From assembly GCA_046758085.1 (NCBI GenBank), contig JBHHZP010000129.1:1-10334 (forward strand): a stretch of 10,334 nt of DNA, in the 5' to 3' direction. The position numbers and the translations under genes are program-made. Source of the stretch: VRUB01 sp046758085. GTDB taxonomy: Bacteria > Pseudomonadota > Gammaproteobacteria > Acidiferrobacterales > SPGG2. A model generated the notes under the pieces. It ran no database searches, was not told where the DNA came from, and was given only the letters and a program-made list of their open reading frames with translations. Numbering within the stretch: the stretch's first letter is position 1; each line of letters begins with the position of its first letter. Below, piece by piece: positions 1 to 6,699 of the stretch.

Positions 1-231
1 CCATGCGTTACTCTAGCTCCTACGTCCATGTAGTCGTCTGTGAACTCTGGGATCTCTGGTGTGGGTGATGCAATATCCGAGCGAGTGGCGAGGAAAGACG
101 TTAGACGAGCCGGTACCTTTGTAGAAGCCTCGCTACTCGTAACTCGCTACTCGCTACTGATACGTATGGCACGTTCGCTACCGGCGCAGTGGCCAGAAGA
201 TGGCACATAAGAGTCCATGTTAGGAGGCGAA
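1..231. other. Non-coding left flank with a 7-bp repeat array
   Basis: No convincing gene is seen here. The only short plus-strand reading frame at the left edge stops by position 69. The distinctive content is the heptamer array at 130-157, listed separately. The region ends in a strong Shine-Dalgarno sequence, AGGAGG at 222-227, which serves the gene starting at 232. I see no clear sigma-70 promoter. A minus-strand frame is open from about position 144 to the left edge but has no early start codon, so I do not call it. Confidence 0.6.
130..157. repeat. Four-copy imperfect heptamer repeat, consensus TCGCTAC
   Basis: Four consecutive 7-bp units are visible: TCGCTAC (130-136), TCGTAAC (137-143), TCGCTAC (144-150) and TCGCTAC (151-157). 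A degenerate TGATACG may be a fifth. The strict 7-bp period and intergenic position resemble the short tandemly repeated repetitive (STRR) heptamers known from cyanobacteria. Similar strings also occur in proteobacterial intergenic DNA (from memory, unchecked). Function unknown. Confidence 0.75.
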
Positions 232-669
232 ATGTCCGAGATCATCCATGAAGTTCCTGAGCTCGTCACCGTCACCTGGGAGGAGCATCTTAGGGCGATT
301 GTTATCAGATGGGATACGCTTTACCGGGAGGACGCAGCTGTACGGGATGCTCTCGAGTTCTGTTTCGACTACGTCCGGCGGAATGAGGTGAAGAACTGGG
401 TAGCCGATGTCTCAGCAGCCAAGGCGCAAATGAGTGCAGCGGATGAACAATGGTCAGACCAGTATTTCATCAAGACGCTCGCCACCCTTGGGCTCAATAT
501 CTTTGTGCTTGTGACAGCACCGAGTAAGGCTGGAGAAGCCAGTCCGATTGAAGAGTGGATGGAAGGAGCTCGGCGCGAGATCGGGGGATCGCTCGCTATG
601 CTCCACGCAACCTCAATGGATGAGGTTCGAACGATCATATATGATGGTGCTTCGTCGCCTGAAGGGTAG
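232..669 (+). CDS. Small SpoIIAA/STAS-like protein of unknown function
   Basis: This encodes a 145-residue soluble protein with no signal peptide or membrane segment. I chose the ATG at 232 because AGGAGG (222-227) lies 4 nt upstream; the in-frame ATG at 217 lies upstream of that Shine-Dalgarno sequence and has no comparable one. The pattern fits small SpoIIAA/STAS-SEC14-like proteins: an N-terminal strand with a Trp (TWEEHLRAIVIRW), a helix, the strand NWVADVS, an acidic helix containing DEQWSDQYF, the strand LNIFVLV, and a late TSMDEVRTII helix. In that family such proteins are single-domain and mostly uncharacterised. STAS domains in general act in signalling or lipid/ligand binding, but no conserved phosphorylatable Ser can be assigned here. 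The gene stands alone, convergent with the efflux operon and flanked by two heptamer arrays. By eye its GC content is below that of the neighbouring operons. The fold assignment comes from pattern only. Confidence 0.75.
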   Translation: MSEIIHEVPELVTVTWEEHLRAIVIRWDTLYREDAAVRDALEFCFDYVRRNEVKNWVADVSAAKAQMSAADEQWSDQYFIKTLATLGLNIFVLVTAPSKAGEASPIEEWMEGARREIGGSLAMLHATSMDEVRTIIYDGASSPEG

Positions 670-748
670 GCTCAGATTTATCGGAAGCCTTGGCGCGCAA
701 ATTTAGACGTAATATGACAAGTCGTTCGAATTGACGGCAGAAACGGAA

Positions 749-781
749 TCGGCGCCATCGCCGTAGTTTCAGTGGCGCCGA
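749..781. terminator. Possible bidirectional hairpin between convergent genes
   Basis: TCGGCGCCA (749-757) and TGGCGCCGA (773-781) form a perfect 9-bp stem around a 15-nt loop. It lies between the stop of the STAS-like gene (669) and the stop of the RND gene (906), where a shared terminator would be expected. Neither side has a clean U-run, so it is not a textbook intrinsic terminator. It could be a processing or RNA-stability hairpin instead. Confidence 0.35.
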
Positions 782-820
782 CGCTTATTAAACAGCGCCA
801 ACGACCGCATACCTTTATAT

Positions 821-852
821 ATATTGCAATTATTTTATATTGCAATTATTTT
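821..852. repeat. Perfect 16-bp tandem duplication containing palindrome ATTGCAAT
   Basis: ATATTGCAATTATTTT occurs twice head to tail with no mismatch (821-836 and 837-852). Each copy contains the 8-bp palindrome ATTGCAAT. An AT-rich half-unit precedes it. It could be a replication-slippage duplication or a paired protein-binding site; nothing in the sequence decides between these. Confidence 0.7.
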
Positions 853-861
853 TCCCTGGAT

Positions 862-896
862 CTTACGTCTTGCACCTTGTATCTTGAACCTTGTAT
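862..896. repeat. Five-copy imperfect heptamer repeat, consensus CTTGNAN
   Basis: Consecutive 7-bp units are CTTACGT (862), CTTGCAC (869), CTTGTAT (876), CTTGAAC (883) and CTTGTAT (890). The period is strict and the second half alternates. The sequence differs from the TCGCTAC array at 130-157, yet unit length and intergenic setting are the same. The array ends 9 bp before the RND stop codon. Confidence 0.7.
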
Positions 897-905
897 CTGG
901 TTTTA

Positions 906-3900
906 TTACACCTTCGCCATAGCAGCTACCGCGACATCGCGTCGATGGAGCATGTCATACATCGCCGGCACCAAGATCAGGCTGACCAACATCGAGAACG
1001 ACAATCCGGAGACGATGGTCACTGCCAGCGGTTGCAACATCTCCGAGCCCTCGCCTAATCCCAGTGCGAGCGGGAGCATACCTACAACGGTCGTGATTGT
1101 GGTCATAAGTATCGGCCGCAACCGCAGCTGCGCGCCGTCGAGGATCGCCTGTCGGATGGCGCGGCCGCGTGCGCGCATGAGCTCGATGAACTCCACCAGC
1201 ACTATGGCGTTGTTCACGACAATGCCGATCAACATGATCACACCTAACCATACCGCCATGGATAACGGCAGCCCGGTGGCAAACAATCCCAGCGTCACGC
1301 CGACCAAGGCGAATGGAACCGACAACAGGATCACGGCGGGATTGCGCAGCGACTCGTACTGCACGGCCATCACGACGAATACCAGAAATAGTGCGAGCCC
1401 CAGAAGTAGATTGACGGTCTCGCGTCCGCGCTTCAGGGACTCCTCGGCACCGGCGTAGTAAAGACCATACCCGGGAGGAAGCTGCACGTGCGCGAGGACT
1501 TTTTCCACATCTTTCATAACCTCGCCAAGGGTGCGCTCACCGGTGAGTGAACCGCTCACCTCGATGATGCGGCTCTGGCTGTCGCGCCGGATCTCTGTCG
1601 GCGTCGGCACCAGCGCTATACGTGCCACATCACGCAGGTACACGGCTGGGTGCGCACTCGACTCCCCGAACAGCAGGATCCCTCGCATGGCGGCGGGGCT
1701 ATCCACCTCCCCCTGAGGCAGCCGTACGCGGATATCGTAACTGCGGTCACCGTCGACAAAATCGCTGACCACCACACCCGCCAGTGCAATCCGTAGCGCC
1801 CGCCCGACGTCCGCGATGTCGATACCGAACTCGGACGCTCGCCGACGATCCACGGTCACTGCGAACTCCTGATGGATATCTTCGGCGGAGTGGCGCACGT
1901 TACGCAGTCCTGTGACACCCTCAAGGCGTGAAACCAGATCGGCGCCAAGGCCTGCGAGCGTGGCCAGATCCGGGCCCCGCACCCGCACGCTCACTTCCTC
2001 ACCAGAGCGACTGGTGCGCAGACCACGAATGCCCGATGTGCGCGGACGCACCTTCACGCCGGCAAGCTGCGCCTGTTTTACCGCGCGCTTGAATTGCTTA
2101 ACCCAGGCATTACTGTCCATGTCGCGCTGAGACCGCGCCGCAAGCTGGACCGTAATGGAGCTTCTGTTGCTGCGCTCGTACTGGGTACGGCCAAAGATCC
2201 AGCCCCCGACGATCGTGTAGATGCTGTCCACGTAGGGCTGCGCGCGGATCAGGTTCTCGATCGTGCGAACCTGCTGGTTCATGGCGTCGAGCGACATGCC
2301 CGGATCCGAGAGCACGCGGATGCGAACCTGCCCGTCATCCATGGCGGGCAGGAACTCCTGCTTACTCGACAAAAAGGTGGCGACAAACGCCGACACCAGC
2401 AGCACGAGCGCTCCGGCCATGACCCAGCCGGGAACCCGCAAGACTCGCTCGAGCAATCGGCCATAGCCCGTTTGCGCACGCACCATAAGGCGATCGACTG
2501 CGCTGTGCAATCTTCCGCGCGCCGCCCCCGACGTGCGTGCCGCCAGACTCGGCACCAGCGTTAGTGCCACAACTAATGACCCCACAATGGCCGCTGAAAT
2601 GGTGAAAATGAGCTCGCGGAAAAGCAGCCCGATGAGCCCGCCAATAAAAAGGAACGGCAACACCGCGGCCAGGTTCGTTGTAGTCGAGGCGACGATGGCG
2701 CTGTTCACCTCCGCCACCGCCTGGGTTGCGGCCTCCGGCCCGTTGTGCAGATCCGGCCCTGCGCCGCCGTCACCCGGCGCCGGTCGCGCGCCGGGCTGGT
2801 GCGTGCCTAACCGGGCCACGCTCATGTGCTCCTGTTTGTGGCGCGAGATGTTCTCGAGCATCACAATGGTGTTGTCGATGAGCATCCCCACGCCGAGGGC
2901 GAGGCCACCCAGGGTCATCACGTTTAGCGTGAGGCCACCGAGCGCCATGACGATAAAGGTGACCATAATCGAGATCGGTATGGCGCTGCCGATGATCAGT
3001 GTGCCGCGCACGTTGCCCAGAAACAGGTAAACCACCAGCATCGCCAGTACCGCCCCGCTCACGGCGGCCAGCGTCGCGTTGTTCAGAGACTGCCGAATGA
3101 AGACCGACTGGTCGCTCACCTGGTTGACGCGGATGTCCTCGGGGATCAGGCCGTTGGCCCGGAGCCACGCCAGACGTGCCTTGGCACGATCGGCGACATT
3201 AACCGTGTTAGCGGTGGGTTGTTTCTGAATCGAAACCTTGACGCCGGGAATATCATCAAAGCGCACGTGCAGCCTTTGATCCTCGTGTGCGTCCACCACC
3301 TGCGCCACTTCCGCTAACGGAATACTTCCACCGGTCGCAAGCCGCACCGGCAGCGAGGCAATTGCGGCGATGCTGTTGAGCCGGCCGGCGGTGCGGCTGG
3401 TGTACTCGCGGTTACCGACAAGCAGTCGGCCGGCGGGACTGTCTTCGTTGCCCTTCTTGATCGCGTCGATCACGTCGTCCATGGACAGCCCGAGCCCCGC
3501 TAGCCGGCGCTGGTCCGGCAGGACATGGATCTCCCGCACCACGCCGCCCCCTACCTCCACCGCCGCCACGCCCGGCAGGCTAAGAAACTGCTTGGAAAAC
3601 TCGTCGTCGGTCCAGGTGCGCAGCTCCACCAACGGCCGCAAGGGCGAGGTCACGACATAGGTCATAACCGGTATCTGCGCCGGATCGAACTTGAATATGA
3701 TCGGTGGCTCTATCGTGGTTGGCAAAAACCGCCTGGCGCGATCCAGGCGGGTGCTGGCATCGCGCAAGGCGTTGTCGATGTCTTTGCCGTACTCGAAGTT
3801 GAGGTTGACGCTGGAGCGGCCCTCCGAGGTCGTGGATTCGACACTGATAACGTCCTCGGTAATCGCCAGCTGCTCCTCGAGCTGGCGTGTGACCTTGTCT

Positions 3901-4097
3901 TCCATGACCGCTGGCGATACGCCAGGGTCCAGAACGCGTACGCCGATTTGCGGATATATTAAGTGAGGGAGCAGGTCGGTGGACAATCGGCCAAGGGCGA
4001 ACAATCCCAGGATTATCGCTGCGGCCGTCAGCATGATGGTACTGACGGGATGGCGAATGGACCAGGCCGCGAGACCGCCTTTACGCACCGCCGACAC
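906..4097 (-). CDS. RND-family efflux pump, inner-membrane permease subunit
   Basis: This is a 1063-residue proton-driven transporter of the AcrB/HAE superfamily, of normal length for the family. It would export hydrophobic compounds through the adaptor encoded just upstream. The duplicated RND architecture is visible: TM1 at about 18-38, a periplasmic loop to about 335, TM2-6 at about 341-520, a TM at about 557-577, a second loop to about 890, and TM8-12 at about 893-1050. Of the AcrB proton-relay residues, D407 corresponds to D408, R971 to R992 and T978 to T999. AcrB D408 is N409 here and K940 is N962; the VDN/NNA pattern is frequent in RND pumps outside the AcrB group. The loop after TM4 (about 426-454) has roughly 25 extra residues rich in Gly, Pro and Ala. 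Translation starts at GTG 4097, 17 bp inside the adaptor gene; GTG at 4088 is an alternative start. The substrate is not deducible. Confidence 0.93.
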   Translation of the reverse strand: MSAVRKGGLAAWSIRHPVSTIMLTAAAIILGLFALGRLSTDLLPHLIYPQIGVRVLDPGVSPAVMEDKVTRQLEEQLAITEDVISVESTTSEGRSSVNLNFEYGKDIDNALRDASTRLDRARRFLPTTIEPPIIFKFDPAQIPVMTYVVTSPLRPLVELRTWTDDEFSKQFLSLPGVAAVEVGGGVVREIHVLPDQRRLAGLGLSMDDVIDAIKKGNEDSPAGRLLVGNREYTSRTAGRLNSIAAIASLPVRLATGGSIPLAEVAQVVDAHEDQRLHVRFDDIPGVKVSIQKQPTANTVNVADRAKARLAWLRANGLIPEDIRVNQVSDQSVFIRQSLNNATLAAVSGAVLAMLVVYLFLGNVRGTLIIGSAIPISIMVTFIVMALGGLTLNVMTLGGLALGVGMLIDNTIVMLENISRHKQEHMSVARLGTHQPGARPAPGDGGAGPDLHNGPEAATQAVAEVNSAIVASTTTNLAAVLPFLFIGGLIGLLFRELIFTISAAIVGSLVVALTLVPSLAARTSGAARGRLHSAVDRLMVRAQTGYGRLLERVLRVPGWVMAGALVLLVSAFVATFLSSKQEFLPAMDDGQVRIRVLSDPGMSLDAMNQQVRTIENLIRAQPYVDSIYTIVGGWIFGRTQYERSNRSSITVQLAARSQRDMDSNAWVKQFKRAVKQAQLAGVKVRPRTSGIRGLRTSRSGEEVSVRVRGPDLATLAGLGADLVSRLEGVTGLRNVRHSAEDIHQEFAVTVDRRRASEFGIDIADVGRALRIALAGVVVSDFVDGDRSYDIRVRLPQGEVDSPAAMRGILLFGESSAHPAVYLRDVARIALVPTPTEIRRDSQSRIIEVSGSLTGERTLGEVMKDVEKVLAHVQLPPGYGLYYAGAEESLKRGRETVNLLLGLALFLVFVVMAVQYESLRNPAVILLSVPFALVGVTLGLFATGLPLSMAVWLGVIMLIGIVVNNAIVLVEFIELMRARGRAIRQAILDGAQLRLRPILMTTITTVVGMLPLALGLGEGSEMLQPLAVTIVSGLSFSMLVSLILVPAMYDMLHRRDVAVAAMAKV

Positions 4098-5160
4098 GCT
4101 CTGTGTTCACCGGCCTGACCGCCTTGCCGTCGGCAAGACCGAGGAATCCGCGTGCCACAACACGTTGACCGGGCCGTAGCCCCGCACGGATCTCCACCTT
4201 GCCAGCCAGGCGCAAACCGCTTTCGACCGGTGTGCGGCGCACCTTGTTTTCCTCCCCGAGCACGAACACGTATTCGCCCTGAGCATCGCGTTGCAGTGCG
4301 GAAACCGGTATGACCACCTGCTTGCCCTTGCCGGTGTGGAGCGTGACGCGACTGAACTGTCCGGGCCGCGCACCGCGCGGCACCGGCTTGAGCGCGATCT
4401 CGATGCGACCGCGCCGGGTATCGGGGTCCACCGTGGGAAATATGCGCAGGATACGGCCGGCAAAACCGCGATCCCCCAATGCATCGATGCGCACATCCAC
4501 CCGGTCGCCGACCGTCAGATGCGTCAGCACCAACTCCGACACCTGCACTTCAGTAACAAGCACGGACGGATCGATGAGTGTGAGCAGGTGGGTATGTTTG
4601 GGCGCGACATCGCCGGGCTCCACAAAGCGCTGGGAGATCTTGCCACCAAACGGCGCGCCGATGGTCATGTAGCCCAGGCGCGTGCGCAGCAATCGCTTTT
4701 CCGCCTGCGCCACTTGCAACGCCGTCGTGGCGCGCGTAATCTCGTCCTCCGGCACGAGTTTTTTGGTAATAAGGCGCTGCAAGCGCTCGAGGTCCATTTC
4801 GGCCTGGTGCAGGTTCGCGGTGGCCTTGTCGAGCTGGGCCCGCAATAGGCGATCGTCCAGCCGCACCAACACCTGGCCACGTTTGACGCGGTCACCCTCC
4901 TGCGCCAGCACCGCCGTGATCCGTCCTTCCTCCTGATTGAACAGCTTGACGTGGCGCACCGCCCGCAGGCTGCCTGTGCGCTCTGCCGTTGACTGCAGCG
5001 CCTGCTCTCGCACAGTCGCCAACTCGACCAGGTGCGCCGGCGGCGCAGCCGGCGAGGCCTTGGCGCCCGCGTCGTCGCCACCGTCCGGCGCGCACGCGCT
5101 CGCGAAGGCCATGAGCAGCCCTGTTGTTATCGGCTTCACAATAAAATGAGATTTGTTCAC
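4081..5160 (-). CDS. RND efflux periplasmic adaptor (membrane fusion protein), probable lipoprotein
   Basis: This 359-residue protein belongs to the AcrA/MexA (HlyD-like) family, which bridges the RND pump to an outer-membrane channel. An N-terminal hydrophobic stretch ends in FASAC with Cys23. This suggests lipoprotein processing, although Ala at -3 is a weak lipobox. Domain order: first half of the lipoyl domain (about 72-100, with EGDRVKRGQVLVRLDD), an alpha-helical hairpin with QAEMDLERLQRL (about 103-163), second lipoyl half (about 165-196, IGAPFGGKI then EPGDV), a beta-barrel (about 200-275) and a membrane-proximal domain to the end. The hairpin is short, as in many two-gene RND systems. 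The listed start is GTG at 5158-5160 and has no clear Shine-Dalgarno sequence. GTG at 5137-5139 (Val8) is possible but would shorten the signal segment. The gene is first in the operon, and its end overlaps the RND start by 17 bp, implying translational coupling. Confidence 0.92.
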   Translation of the reverse strand: MNKSHFIVKPITTGLLMAFASACAPDGGDDAGAKASPAAPPAHLVELATVREQALQSTAERTGSLRAVRHVKLFNQEEGRITAVLAQEGDRVKRGQVLVRLDDRLLRAQLDKATANLHQAEMDLERLQRLITKKLVPEDEITRATTALQVAQAEKRLLRTRLGYMTIGAPFGGKISQRFVEPGDVAPKHTHLLTLIDPSVLVTEVQVSELVLTHLTVGDRVDVRIDALGDRGFAGRILRIFPTVDPDTRRGRIEIALKPVPRGARPGQFSRVTLHTGKGKQVVIPVSALQRDAQGEYVFVLGEENKVRRTPVESGLRLAGKVEIRAGLRPGQRVVARGFLGLADGKAVRPVNTERVGGA

Positions 5161-5284
5161 GGCCGTGGGCCCGCTACCAACACGTCCCCAACCCCTGGAG
5201 CTTTACAAGCGCCGCCCCGAGTGTGCGGTCTGATCAAACACGGCTGGGTACCATGGCGCTTGCTGGTCGTCGCGACTTTCGACA
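5161..5284. other. Intergenic gap between rppH and the efflux operon
   Basis: This 124-bp gap should contain the efflux operon promoter (minus strand) and the end of the rppH transcript. I could not find a convincing sigma-70 promoter, operator palindrome or U-tailed terminator in it. No regulator gene (TetR, MarR or LysR type) is adjacent, so control of the pump cannot be inferred. Confidence 0.4.
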
Positions 5285-5770
5285 TCAGTCGCTTTCCGGG
5301 TCGCGCAACAGAGGCTCCAGCTCGGATAACGCACGCCGGTAAACGTCGCGTTTGAAGTCGATGATGTGCGTGACGGGCGCCCAGTATTCTACCCAGCGCC
5401 AGTTATCGAACTCGGGCCTGCGGCTCACGTTGAGCCGCACGCGGTCCTCGTCTCCAACCAGGCGCAGCAAGAACCAGATCTGCTTCTGGCCTCTGAAAAA
5501 ACGGTTGCGCGAACGACGCAAGTAACGCTGCGGTATTTCGTAACGCAGCCAGTCGCGGGTGCGGCCCATGATCTCCACGTCTCGTTCGCGCAGGCCAATT
5601 TCTTCCCATAGCTCACGAAACAGTGCTTGCTCGACGGTCTCATGAGACTTAATCCCGCCTTGCGGAAACTGCCAGGCATCGTGCCCACAACGTCGTGCCC
5701 AGAGAACCTGATTGAGCGCGTTACACAGGATTAACCCGACGTTCGGTCGGTAACCGTCTTCGTCTACCAT
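5285..5770 (-). CDS. rppH: RNA pyrophosphohydrolase RppH (Nudix)
   Basis: This 161-residue cytoplasmic Nudix hydrolase removes 5' pyrophosphate from primary transcripts, which exposes them to RNase E-dependent decay. The start, MVDEDGYRPNVG, is nearly the same as E. coli RppH (MIDDDGYRPNVG). The full Nudix box GX5EX7REUXEEXGU is intact at residues 38-60, ending RELWEEIGL, with the metal-binding glutamates Glu53, Glu56 and Glu57. Other RppH landmarks are WQFPQGGI, RDWLRYEIP, GQKQIWFLL, EFDNWRWV and FKRDVYRR. It is shorter at the C terminus than the E. coli protein (176 residues) but complete. The start is ATG at 5768-5770. A possible -10 (TATAAG on the minus strand, 5785-5790) would leave a very short leader and has no good -35. 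The efflux operon follows on the same strand after 124 bp and is probably separate. The gene is divergent from the HAD phosphatase, a neighbour relation I recall from Pseudomonas. Confidence 0.96.
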   Translation of the reverse strand: MVDEDGYRPNVGLILCNALNQVLWARRCGHDAWQFPQGGIKSHETVEQALFRELWEEIGLRERDVEIMGRTRDWLRYEIPQRYLRRSRNRFFRGQKQIWFLLRLVGDEDRVRLNVSRRPEFDNWRWVEYWAPVTHIIDFKRDVYRRALSELEPLLRDPESD

Positions 5771-6039
5771 ATGCCGCTAAGTCACTTATAAATCAGAATC
5801 AACACCATTCTTCCACGAACGGGATTTGACAGCAATCCACCACCCATAGCCCTGCATAGCGTGGGCGAACCTGCCGTTCTGGCAGCTCTGGTCCCACCAA
5901 AAGGGTGCTGCGGTACGCCTGGCCGACAAGCCCCCGGCAGTCTTATAGTCCATCGATGGGCACGCTGGCGAGTGGGCAGCCTGGATCGCACTGAACCCAA
6001 TGCCGCGTAGCCGTATAATAAGTATTTTTGGAGTTTGTC
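5771..6039. other. Divergent promoter region between rppH and the HAD gene
   Basis: This 269-bp spacer has no credible gene. It should hold both divergent promoters; the plus-strand one is listed separately. It also contains a small hairpin, CTGCC-GTTCT-GGCAG (5871-5885), and a 10-bp palindrome CCATCGATGG (5950-5959). I looked for tRNA, 6S RNA, SRP RNA, RNase P RNA and tmRNA cores on both strands and saw none. The long minus-strand frame through this region (5782-6582) is antisense to the HAD gene and not convincing. Confidence 0.5.
6014..6019 (+). promoter_or_regulatory. Probable sigma-70 -10 box for the HAD/ABC cluster
   Basis: TATAAT is a perfect -10 consensus match. The best -35 at 17-bp spacing is CTGAAC (5991-5996), only 3 of 6 matches. 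Transcription would begin near 6026, leaving a leader of about 13-14 nt just long enough for the GGAG ribosome site at 6030-6033. The position makes it the natural promoter for the phosphatase, permease and ATPase genes. Confidence 0.5.
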
Positions 6040-6693
6040 TTGAGCCTCGCTATCTTTGATCTCGACAAGACGCTGCTGACCGGGGACAGCGACCACGCCT
6101 GGGGAGAGTTCCTGGCGGAGCGGAACCTGGTCGACGGCGAGCACTACGTGCGCGAGAATGATCGTTTTTATCGTGCCTACCAGGAGGGCACGCTCGATAT
6201 CTACGATTATCTCGCGTTGGCGCTGCGACCACTGGCGCAGCATGACCGCGAGACGCTCGCGCGCTGGCGCCGCGAGTTCGTGCGCATCAAGGTGCTTCCC
6301 ATGATTACGCCGGCAGCGCGAGAGCTGGTCGCCAAGCACCGCGCGGCGGGTCAGACGCTGGTGATCATCACCGCCACGAATGACTTTATCACGCAACCAA
6401 TCGCCGAAGAGTTTGGCGTCGACAACTTGATCGCTACGCGGGCCGAGGTCGTCGTGGGCCGCTATACCGGCAACGTAAAAGGCACACCCTGCTATCGCGA
6501 GGGCAAGGTCGAACGACTGCGCGCGTGGATGGCAGAGCACGGCGAAACGCTGGCGGGCAGCTGGTGCTACAGCGACTCGCATAACGATATCCCTTTATTG
6601 GAAATTGTCGACCACCCGGTCGCGGTCAATCCCGACAACCTGCTGCGCAAGCATGCTCAATCACGTGGCTGGCCCACGATTGAGCTTCACTGA
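6040..6693 (+). CDS. HAD-IB family phosphatase, candidate histidinol-phosphatase
   Basis: This is a 217-residue cytoplasmic phosphatase of HAD subfamily IB (SerB-like). I chose TTG at 6040 because GGAG (6030-6033) lies 6 nt before it and the product then starts MSLAIFDLDKT; TTG at 6028 would overlap the ribosome site. All HAD motifs are present: motif I DLDKT (nucleophile D7, acid/base D9), a helical cap at about 16-85, motif II in IITAT (T111), the motif III lysine in EGK (K156), and motif IV SDSHND (D179, D183). The DSDHAWGEFL stretch after motif I and the SDSHNDIPLLE end match the short HAD proteins next to rppH in Pseudomonas. One of these, PA0335, has been reported as histidinol-phosphate phosphatase (from memory). 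That activity is therefore a candidate, with phosphoserine or another phosphomonoester as alternatives. The permease gene follows after 6 bp. Confidence 0.92.
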   Translation: MSLAIFDLDKTLLTGDSDHAWGEFLAERNLVDGEHYVRENDRFYRAYQEGTLDIYDYLALALRPLAQHDRETLARWRREFVRIKVLPMITPAARELVAKHRAAGQTLVIITATNDFITQPIAEEFGVDNLIATRAEVVVGRYTGNVKGTPCYREGKVERLRAWMAEHGETLAGSWCYSDSHNDIPLLEIVDHPVAVNPDNLLRKHAQSRGWPTIELH

Positions 6694-6699
6694 GGCCGC

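Larger units (their letters stand above)
670..905. other. Convergent intergenic region, repeat- and hairpin-rich
   Basis: This is the gap between two convergent genes. It holds a 9-bp inverted repeat (749-781), an exact 16-bp tandem duplication (821-852) and a heptamer array (862-896). The stretch from about 811 to 855 is very AT-rich against an otherwise GC-rich window. The long plus-strand frame beginning at 772 runs antisense into the RND pump gene and is not credible as a gene. Confidence 0.6.

Noticed and set aside
1..144. Minus-strand open frame at the left edge, with an ATG at 2-4 preceded by an AGGAG-like sequence near 16-21
   Set aside because: The frame has no start codon before an internal ATG around position 30. 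The AGGAG to edge-ATG spacing is about 12 nt, which is long, and only two codons would be inside the window. It cannot be judged without sequence further left.
772..1458. 228-codon plus-strand frame
   Set aside because: It runs antisense to the RND gene and begins in non-coding DNA. The product is Ser/Thr/Met-rich with no family resemblance.
2733..2822. Frameshift in the RND gene
   Set aside because: The unusual loop raised suspicion, but the frame is continuous and family-like sequence resumes in the same frame on both sides, so I treat it as an in-frame insertion.
5950..5959. CCATCGATGG palindrome as an operator
   Set aside because: A single 10-bp palindrome is expected by chance over this length, and it does not match an operator I recognise.
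5771..6013. Possible structured RNA in the rppH-HAD spacer
   Set aside because: I checked both strands for tRNA T-arm, SRP, 6S, RNase P and tmRNA signatures and found none. The hairpin at 5871-5885 has only a 5-bp stem.
5782..6582. 266-codon minus-strand frame
   Set aside because: Most of it is antisense to the HAD phosphatase, whose motifs are unmistakable. The translated product shows no recognisable domain.
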